The notes under the pieces: generated by a model | Database searches by the model: none | What the model was told of the DNA's origin: nothing | Seen by the model: only the letters and a program-made list of their open reading frames with translations | Source: an uncultured Clostridia bacterium | Lineage (GTDB): Bacteria > Bacillota > Clostridia > Oscillospirales > Ruminococcaceae | Length of the DNA stretch: 64,000 nucleotides | Direction: 5' to 3' | Assembly: GCA_947589035.1 (NCBI GenBank) | Contig: CANPYZ010000003.1 | Coordinates: 53,143 to 117,142 of the forward strand | Shown: piece by piece, positions 58,878-64,000 of the stretch | How the letters are laid out: the number at the start of each line of letters is the position of its first letter | Numbering within the stretch: position 1 is the first letter of the stretch | Translations under genes and position numbers: made by a program

Positions 58878-59834
58878 TCATTTCCATCTACAATTGATTG
58901 TAATAATATTTGCAGGCACGCCCAAAAATTGAATATCAAATTTCAGCGATGGTTCAACAATTGTTGAAGCATTATGTATTCTGAAAGATAGTGACCAACC
59001 GTTATTCAAATATAATTCTGCTGTATTTTTTGAGTTTGGTTTAAAACGCAGAGAAATTATTTCCGTTGGCAAATCTGCTTTAGGAATAAAAAGCGTAGAT
59101 TTAATCTGTTTGCCGTTTTTGTTCAATTCTCCCCGAAGATTGAAAGATTGAAATTCTGTCATTTGCTTTTGATCAATAGATACAACTTTATAAAAATCTC
59201 GAATGCCCAGCAAATACGAAATCAATCTTGTGGAAATTGTACTGTCCATTTTATAAGCTCTGTTTATTTCTGCAATAAAGGCACTAACTATCGGAAAATA
59301 TACAGTATCTTCTTTATCCATCATATCACGCCATGCTATTTTTTCTTCTTTGAGAGACTGTAATCTCGTGAATATAGGCTTGATAGCATTCCAATAGCTA
59401 TCATTGCAAGGTGAATTATACCATTTCTTTCCAAAATCTATTCTTGCACTTAAACGGGAATGTTTTGCAGCAAAATGATTATGTTTCATTGAGAGACCAA
59501 TATCCCAACAAATAGAATTTCTTGTAATGACTATATCACGAACATCTCCGCCTTCAGCATCAGAATCTTTATTGATAGAAAGAATAATAACATCATTATT
59601 TCCGTCACATTCAAGAATAAGCGGTTCTGCTGAAAACAAAGTATCGATGAATGCATCCGCAGCACGAAGATATAATTTTTGTTCCGTTTCGTTTTGTGTT
59701 TTCCATGCTTTGCGAGCTGCTATAACAGATTCCTCATCAATTATAACAGGACGTTTATCTTCAATTCTGTCTTTCAGTTCAATAATGCAGGCATATTCAA
59801 ACGCTCTGCCTTGATAATTACTTTTTGCACTCAT
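58878..59834 (-). CDS. HaeIII-type type II restriction endonuclease (GGCC)
   Basis: 318 aa. The N-terminus [39 protein letters not shown] and [16 protein letters not shown] correspond to the HaeIII endonuclease family. The D...(x)...S-x-K pattern ([10 protein letters not shown]) may be the PD-(D/E)xK active site. Specificity for GGCC is inferred mainly from the methyltransferase partner. The gene is more AT-rich than its neighbours. Its start overlaps the methylase stop by 4 bp (ATGA), ensuring that the methylase is made first. Confidence 0.85.
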   Translation of the reverse strand: MSAKSNYQGRAFEYACIIELKDRIEDKRPVIIDEESVIAARKAWKTQNETEQKLYLRAADAFIDTLFSAEPLILECDGNNDVIILSINKDSDAEGGDVRDIVITRNSICWDIGLSMKHNHFAAKHSRLSARIDFGKKWYNSPCNDSYWNAIKPIFTRLQSLKEEKIAWRDMMDKEDTVYFPIVSAFIAEINRAYKMDSTISTRLISYLLGIRDFYKVVSIDQKQMTEFQSFNLRGELNKNGKQIKSTLFIPKADLPTEIISLRFKPNSKNTAELYLNNGWSLSFRIHNASTIVEPSLKFDIQFLGVPANIITINCRWK

Positions 59835-60829
59835 TGCACTGCCTCCAATTCCTTTTTGATTGCTATTGCTATTTCATACGCAAGATTAACAGGTACAGCA
59901 TTCCCAATCATTTTGTAACCATCATTTACGCTTTCATAAATAAATTTAAAATCATCGGGGAAACCTTGTATTCTCGCCACTTCTCTTACTGTCATACGGC
60001 GGTACAGATGTTCTTTTCCCTCTACAAAACGACAATCGTTTTTGCCTACTTTTATCATTTTCGGGGCTTGTGGATGAAGTTGGCACTGTCTGCCTGATGC
60101 CTGCACTGTGAATGCTTGCTCGTCCCATGATTTCACCCGGTTTCGACTCATAAAGATTGGAGAGTATTCTCCAGTGAAATACTCATTATTATTGATTGCA
60201 TTAGGATTTCTGTGATTTTTTTCTGCTGAAGGAACAGCTGTTTCCTGCAAATCCCATATTATATCTCTAAGTGTAAGTTTTTTCTTATTATCACTTGTTG
60301 AACCAACGGGAAATTTAAAATTTATTCCTAAATCCTTGCGAAATCCAATATAAAATACTCTTTTGCGTTCCTCAGCAACACCATAATCTTTTGCATTAAC
60401 AAGTGTAAGTGTAACAATATATCCGCTTTCTTTAAAAAGTTTTATAATGTTTTGCACTGCTTCATGATGTCTGTTTGCAAGCATACCACTGACATTTTCC
60501 GCAAGAAAAAATTTTGGCTGAATTTTGCGTAGTATTCTTATGTAATCAAAAAACAATTGCCCACGTTCATCATCAATGCCACGCAAAGTCCCTGCTTCAG
60601 ACCATGACTGACACGGTGGTCCACCAATAATGCCATCTGCATCAGTAGGGAAATCCGATTCATCAACTTTTCTTATATCACTTTCTATTAAATGAGTATC
60701 AGGATGATTGATTTTAAACGTTTCCCATACTGTTTTATCATATTCATTTGCTACTGGAATTTCAAAACCTGCACGTTCAAATCCTAAATCAAGCCCACCA
60801 CACCCAGAAAATAAACTAATAATTTTCAT
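59831..60829 (-). CDS. M.HaeIII-type DNA cytosine-5 methyltransferase (GGCC)
   Basis: 332 aa from the ATG at 60829 (GGAG upstream; the longer frame has no site). All C5-methylase motifs are present: [12 protein letters not shown] (I), [12 protein letters not shown] (IV, catalytic Cys), AENVSGM (VI), [11 protein letters not shown] (VIII), a target-recognition region with [19 protein letters not shown], and [15 protein letters not shown] (X). The recognition region and overall sequence resemble M.HaeIII closely, so the product is probably GGm5CC. It forms an operon with the endonuclease. Confidence 0.92.
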   Translation of the reverse strand: MKIISLFSGCGGLDLGFERAGFEIPVANEYDKTVWETFKINHPDTHLIESDIRKVDESDFPTDADGIIGGPPCQSWSEAGTLRGIDDERGQLFFDYIRILRKIQPKFFLAENVSGMLANRHHEAVQNIIKLFKESGYIVTLTLVNAKDYGVAEERKRVFYIGFRKDLGINFKFPVGSTSDNKKKLTLRDIIWDLQETAVPSAEKNHRNPNAINNNEYFTGEYSPIFMSRNRVKSWDEQAFTVQASGRQCQLHPQAPKMIKVGKNDCRFVEGKEHLYRRMTVREVARIQGFPDDFKFIYESVNDGYKMIGNAVPVNLAYEIAIAIKKELEAVQ

Positions 60830-60978
60830 GCAATACAACTCCAATTGATTGTGACATTCTCCCTCACCTGAAGAGACAGAAATTTTCATCATCGACAGGT
60901 TTGGTTCTTGTTCGATAGTACCTATGTAATAAGCATAAGCAAGCTAACCTCATAAGTTCCACAGTTTTTTATTTATAT

Positions 60979-60984
60979 ATTATA
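60979..60984 (-). promoter_or_regulatory. Extended -10 promoter of the restriction-modification operon
   Basis: On the minus strand the -10 TATAAT is preceded by TGG (extended -10, TGnTATAAT). No good -35 is seen. The leader to the methylase is about 145 nt. Confidence 0.5.
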
Positions 60985-61021
60985 CCATATTCAAGTTGTT
61001 AGAGAAAGAAAAGATAAATAA

Positions 61022-61044
61022 GGCATTCATCAAAAATGAATGCC
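61022..61044. terminator. Terminator between rpsI and the restriction-modification genes
   Basis: A perfect 9-bp stem (61022-61030 with 61036-61044) lies beyond the rpsI stop, with a T-rich stretch in the minus direction. Confidence 0.65.
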
Positions 61045-61088
61045 CTATTCTGAAAATATGAACACGAAATTTTCCCAAAATGAAAAAT

Positions 61089-61490
61089 TTATCTTTTGGA
61101 GAACTGCGGCGCACGGCGTGCAGCTTTGAGACCGTATTTCTTTCTTTCCTTCATTCTCGGGTCACGGGTCAGGAAACCTGCACTTTTCAGCACGGGTCTG
61201 AGGTCAGCGTCATACTGGAGCAATGCACGGGAAATGCCGTGACGGATTGCGCCCGCCTGACCAGTTACGCCACCGCCGGTAACAGTGCAGACAACATCGA
61301 ATTTTTCTAATGTTTCTGTTAAATTCAACGGCTGGCGAACAATTAATTTCAATGTTTCCAGTCCGAAATAATCGTCAATTCCTCTGCCGTTAATGGTAAT
61401 ATTGCCATTGCCCGGAACTAATCTAACTCTGGCAACAGAATGTTTTCTTCTGCCTGTGCCATAGTGGTAAGCTACTTTAGGTTCGTACAT
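61089..61490 (-). CDS. rpsI: 30S ribosomal protein S9 (uS9)
   Basis: 133 aa. [18 protein letters not shown], the N-terminal signature, and the C-terminal [14 protein letters not shown] tail that reaches the P site are present; [19 protein letters not shown] lies in the middle. AAGGAGG precedes the ATG. It is 18 bp after rplM, the standard pair. Confidence 0.97.
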   Translation of the reverse strand: MYEPKVAYHYGTGRRKHSVARVRLVPGNGNITINGRGIDDYFGLETLKLIVRQPLNLTETLEKFDVVCTVTGGGVTGQAGAIRHGISRALLQYDADLRPVLKSAGFLTRDPRMKERKKYGLKAARRAPQFSKR

Positions 61491-61508
61491 TTCAAATTCC
61501 CCTCCTTG

Positions 61509-61937
61509 TTAAAATTCGTAAACTTCAGGCTTCTGTGCGGCGTGCGGATGTTCTGCACCTTTTACTGTGCGCAGTCTTCTTAATTGAGCTGCTCCCTGTG
61601 AAGTATGCGGAATCATTCCAGTAACGGCGATTGTCATGGCTTTTTCCGGATTCTGTGCCATGAGTTTCTTGTAAGAAATTTCTTTCAAGCCGCCAATCCA
61701 GCCAGTGTGCCAGTAGAATTTTTTCTGTTCAAGTTTTTTGCCAGTTAAAATGGCTTTTTCGCAGTTGATGATAATCACATGGTCACCGCAATCGGCATAA
61801 GGCGCAAAAATTGGTTTATGCTTTCCTCTGAGCAGAACAGCAGCCTGTGCAGCCACACGGCCGAGGGGCTTGTCTGTTGCATCTAAAATATACCATTTAC
61901 GGCTAATTTCTGCCTGTTTAGGCATTGTCGTAGACAT
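61509..61937 (-). CDS. rplM: 50S ribosomal protein L13 (uL13)
   Basis: 142 aa from the ATG at 61937 (GGAGG 7 nt upstream). RKWYILDATDKPLGRVAAQ, LRGKHKPIFAPYADCGDHV and VTGMIPH are family signatures. First gene of the rplM-rpsI operon; its promoter lies back to back with the tRNA promoter. Confidence 0.97.
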   Translation of the reverse strand: MSTTMPKQAEISRKWYILDATDKPLGRVAAQAAVLLRGKHKPIFAPYADCGDHVIIINCEKAILTGKKLEQKKFYWHTGWIGGLKEISYKKLMAQNPEKAMTIAVTGMIPHTSQGAAQLRRLRTVKGAEHPHAAQKPEVYEF

Positions 61938-62017
61938 AAAAAGTTCCTCCAATAATAATAAAATTGGTTGCGCTGTTCAGGCACGGGGACACCCGATACA
62001 ACAAACACCTATAGAAT

Positions 62018-62046
62018 AGAATAACATATTTTTTAGAATTTGTCAA
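62018..62046 (-). promoter_or_regulatory. Promoter of rplM-rpsI
   Basis: On the minus strand: TTGACA (62041-62046), a 17-nt spacer and TATTCT (62018-62023); an 80-nt leader follows. Confidence 0.7.
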
Positions 62047-62100
62047 GAGAATCCGGAAAATTTTTTCAAAAAATTTTTTCAAAAATTTTTCAAAAAAGAC

Positions 62101-62129
62101 TTGACAAATTGTGAAAACTGTGCTATTAT
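62101..62129 (+). promoter_or_regulatory. Promoter of the tRNA-Pro gene
   Basis: TTGACA at 62101-62106, a 17-nt spacer and TATTAT at 62124-62129, about 55 nt before the tRNA. Confidence 0.75.
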
Positions 62130-62184
62130 AGAATAGATGGTTCACTGATAGTTAATTCAGTTTCCGTCGTTACCCCGTAAATGT

Positions 62185-62260
62185 CTGGGTGTGGCGCAGT
62201 TGGTAGCGCGCTACCTTGGGGTGGTAGAGGCCGTGGGTTCAAGTCCCGTCACTCAGACCA
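62185..62260 (+). tRNA. tRNA-Pro (anticodon GGG)
   Basis: 76 nt including the encoded CCA. The acceptor stem pairs 62185-62191 with 62250-62256 (one G-T). The D arm is GCGC-AGTTGGTA-GCGC, the anticodon loop TTGGGGT gives GGG, and the T loop is GGTTCAAGTCC. C1 and A73 agree with bacterial tRNA-Pro. Confidence 0.95.
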
Positions 62261-62262
62261 GA

Positions 62263-62294
62263 AGCCGCTGAACGGAAATTCAGCGGCTTTTTTA
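62263..62294 (+). terminator. Terminator after tRNA-Pro
   Basis: A perfect 10-bp stem (62263-62272 with 62279-62288) is followed by a T run. Confidence 0.85.
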
Positions 62295-62326
62295 TTTAGC
62301 AGTTAATTAGCAATGAATTGAAGTGA

Positions 62327-62770
62327 ATGATGATGAATGAAAGTTTTTTTCAAAAATTATTAAACAGTATCACCAGCAGTGATAATTATATTCTTATTAT
62401 GGCTTTATTTGTACTTTTAATGATGATTTGCGTGTTAGCATTTTCCCGTGTGGTAAGTAAAGATTTCCGGAATAATCAACCCGTTTACAGAATGTATCAG
62501 GCTCTTTGCGTGTTTTATACGTTGTTTACAACAGGAATTTCTTTATTTCCGCTGCTGGGTATGTTCGGCACGGTGAAAGCCTTACTCGAATTGGATTTGT
62601 CCGGCGATTTAAGCATGATTCAGGGGAAATTTTTCAATGCGCTGACTTCCACGGCGTGGGGAATTATTTTTTCCATTGCGTTTAAAATTATTCATGCGCT
62701 TTTTCAGTCGCAGACGGAAAATTTAATTTCACAGGTGGAACATAAAAAAGAAAGCGGGAAAATTTCATGA
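62327..62770 (+). CDS. ExbB/TolQ/MotA-like ion-channel protein
   Basis: 147 aa with three membrane helices (about 22-42, 60-85 and 108-130). The second carries FPLLGMFGTVKALLEL and the third FNALTSTAWGIIFSIAFKI, the layout of TolQ/ExbB/MotA (G-L-L-G-T-V and the A-L-x-T-T-x-x-G helix). It is shorter than ExbB, lacking much of the cytoplasmic part. Three ATG codons in a row (62327-62335) make the start uncertain. It overlaps the next gene by 4 bp. Confidence 0.75.
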   Translation: MMMNESFFQKLLNSITSSDNYILIMALFVLLMMICVLAFSRVVSKDFRNNQPVYRMYQALCVFYTLFTTGISLFPLLGMFGTVKALLELDLSGDLSMIQGKFFNALTSTAWGIIFSIAFKIIHALFQSQTENLISQVEHKKESGKIS

Positions 62771-63381
62771 AGTTTCGGGAAATTTTTTTAGATTTCACGT
62801 CTTTGTTAGATGTGTTCATGCTGATTTTGTTTTATTTTATTCTGTTCAGCCATTTTGAAGTCGAAGAAGCGAAAAATTCAGCGAATGAAGCAAAAGAACA
62901 GGCACAGCAAACCATGCTTGCGGCGGAAGCCTTACAGGAAACCGCAGAATCTATGTTCAGTCAGGCGGAAGAAGAACTTTCCCTCGTGGAAAATGTTCAG
63001 GCAGGAAATGCCGATAATGTAAAAGCCCTTCTCCAGATTAGCCGGGGAACGGCAATTCAAAGTAAACTCACAATGAATGCAGACGGCTCTGCATGGACGC
63101 TTGAATTGCTCCGGAAACAGGAAAATTCCGGCGAAATGCTTTCCCTTGCGGTGCTGAATCCGCAGCAATGCTCCGGTCAGGAAATTATGCAAATTCTGGA
63201 AAATCAGAATTACACCACGGACAGCAAAATTCCTTTTCTGCTCATTTACAACGGAACGGAAACAGGCTCTTCACAGGCATTTTCTGCCGTGATACAGGCT
63301 TTTGAGGAAGTCCGGCGCATTTATCCGCATTTCTATTATATGGAAATTGATATTTCCGATTTCGAGGAGGAACTAACATGA
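62767..63381 (+). CDS. ExbD/MotB-like membrane protein with coiled and globular domain
   Basis: 204 aa. One N-terminal helix, SLLDVFMLILFYFILF (residues about 12-27), has the conserved Asp of ExbD/MotB channels. A coiled segment (about 32-75, Ala/Glu/Gln) and a globular domain of about 110 residues follow; the latter is not the usual ExbD or OmpA-like domain, and I do not recognise it. With the preceding gene it should form an ion-driven motor. It overlaps the next gene by 4 bp. Confidence 0.7.
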   Translation: MKFREIFLDFTSLLDVFMLILFYFILFSHFEVEEAKNSANEAKEQAQQTMLAAEALQETAESMFSQAEEELSLVENVQAGNADNVKALLQISRGTAIQSKLTMNADGSAWTLELLRKQENSGEMLSLAVLNPQQCSGQEIMQILENQNYTTDSKIPFLLIYNGTETGSSQAFSAVIQAFEEVRRIYPHFYYMEIDISDFEEELT

Positions 63382-63842
63382 AAAAATTATCTGGTGCAGC
63401 CGCTTTCCCCGTCATTGCCGGAATTGCCCTTGTTGCCGTTGGTGTGGCAGTCGGCGTTGGCGGCACATTACTTTACATGAAACATCATTCCGGCGGTTTA
63501 GGCGGAGCGGAAAAAACTGTAGAAGTCATTCAGACAGCAACAGAAACTATTCCCGAAAGTGTGGAACTTCCCACAGAAACCATTCCGGAAACAACTGAAC
63601 CGGAAACAACAGAACCAGAAACAGAACCCGTCACCGAATCCGGCACATTCTTAGAAATTACCGTTTCCGGAAATGATTACTTCTATCAGGAAGAAGTTTA
63701 CACGTTAGAAGAAATTTCCGGCTTGCTTTCCCGAAACAGTCATCTTTCTGTGAAAATCATTGATGACAGGGCTTCCAAGCGGGCATATGATGCATTGACG
63801 GCGGTTATTCAGGAAAATGATGTTTCTATGATTGCGGAGTAA
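63378..63842 (+). CDS. Membrane-anchored ExbD-like extracytoplasmic domain
   Basis: 154 aa. One N-terminal helix (about 8-33, Gly/Val/Ala-rich), a linker of repeated P-E-T-T-E at about 45-90, then a 65-residue domain (FLEITVSGNDYFYQEEVYTL and LSVKIIDDRASKRAYDALTA) laid out like the ExbD/TolR periplasmic domain: strand, small-residue turn, helix, strand V-x-I-x-x-D, helix. The channel Asp is missing from its helix. It thus supplies the part lacking in the preceding gene. Confidence 0.65.
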   Translation: MKKLSGAAAFPVIAGIALVAVGVAVGVGGTLLYMKHHSGGLGGAEKTVEVIQTATETIPESVELPTETIPETTEPETTEPETEPVTESGTFLEITVSGNDYFYQEEVYTLEEISGLLSRNSHLSVKIIDDRASKRAYDALTAVIQENDVSMIAE

Positions 63843-63862
63843 AATTTTTTTCAAAAAAGGCT

Positions 63863-63891
63863 TGACAAACTCGGAAAAATATGCTATAATC
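63863..63891 (+). promoter_or_regulatory. Consensus promoter, upstream of two tandem promoters
   Basis: TTGACA at 63863-63868, a 17-nt spacer and TATAAT at 63886-63891. Confidence 0.75.
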
Positions 63892-63933
63892 AAATTATCA
63901 CGAAAAAAAATTCAAAAAATTTCCGAAAAGGGG

Positions 63934-63962
63934 TTGACAAGGTCATGAAATTGTATTATACT
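63934..63962 (+). promoter_or_regulatory. Second promoter, ending at the ACAG repeat
   Basis: TTGACA at 63934-63939, a 17-nt spacer and TATACT at 63957-63962; the expected start site falls inside the repeat. Confidence 0.65.

Positions 63963-64000
<38 letters not shown>

Noticed and set aside
62327..63842. Zorya-type anti-phage system
   Set aside because: The channel pair fits loosely, but the long ZorA tail, a peptidoglycan-binding ZorB domain and the ZorC/ZorD genes are not seen in the window.

Overview
The window looks like the chromosome of a strictly anaerobic, low-to-medium GC Firmicute, most likely a Ruminococcus-type gut bacterium (Oscillospiraceae). The reasons are a complete dockerin and a half dockerin on secreted proteins, HydF for [FeFe]-hydrogenase maturation, pyruvate phosphate dikinase, a probable Na+-type F-ATP synthase, BspA-type leucine-rich repeats, many TTG starts behind strong AGGAGG sites, and very regular TTGACA-17-TATAAT promoters. 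This assignment rests on gene content and style only; no rRNA gene is present.

Left part (1-18.4 kb). A minus-strand operon (metallophosphoesterase, NahK-like kinase, start of a nitroreductase) is followed by a sugar-type binding lipoprotein paired with a membrane GGDEF-like protein whose signature is degenerate. From 4.5 to 10.4 kb runs a plus-strand signalling cassette: LRR protein, Ser/Thr kinase with C-terminal zinc ribbon, TerY-like VWA protein, PP2C phosphatase and a cytidine-deaminase-fold protein with a Gln/Pro repeat tail. An AT-rich two-gene island bounded by identical 24-bp hairpin repeats follows. Then come a TetM/EF-G-like GTPase fused to a Rae1/YacP-type NYN ribonuclease, a TM2 protein, a probable 6S RNA, a DUF1292 protein, an oligopeptide-binding lipoprotein and an orphan pilin-like protein.

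Middle part (18.5-46.6 kb). One operon carries RlmB, a catalytically dead P-type-ATPase-like membrane protein, an LCP ligase and a TPM-like lipoprotein. The next carries MoxR, DUF58, a transglutaminase, a secreted C39-like protein and PrmA. A solo TnpB element of about 1.4 kb splits a small membrane-protein gene so cleanly that removing it restores the frame. After it come an LRR protein, a second EF-G, a membrane glycosyltransferase-like protein, a small HTH protein, a membrane-anchored GH3 enzyme, two large coiled-coil proteins that share a C-terminal motif, and a secreted PPC-repeat protein with half a dockerin.

Right part (46.7-64 kb). The complete ATP synthase operon (I-a-c-b-delta-alpha-gamma-beta-epsilon) is followed by hydF, a dockerin protein, ppdK, a HaeIII-like type II restriction-modification pair, rplM-rpsI, tRNA-Pro(GGG), and a three-gene ExbB/ExbD-like set in which the ExbD membrane and extracytoplasmic parts are on separate proteins. 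The window ends in two tandem promoters running into an ACAG tetranucleotide repeat.

The strongest candidates for something undescribed are the extended TerY-type cassette with its deaminase-fold member (4.5-10.4 kb), the ribosomal GTPase-ribonuclease fusion (11.9-14.5 kb), the dead P-type ATPase in a cell-wall operon (19.3-21.6 kb), and the GH3 plus paired coiled-coil locus (38.1-44.4 kb).
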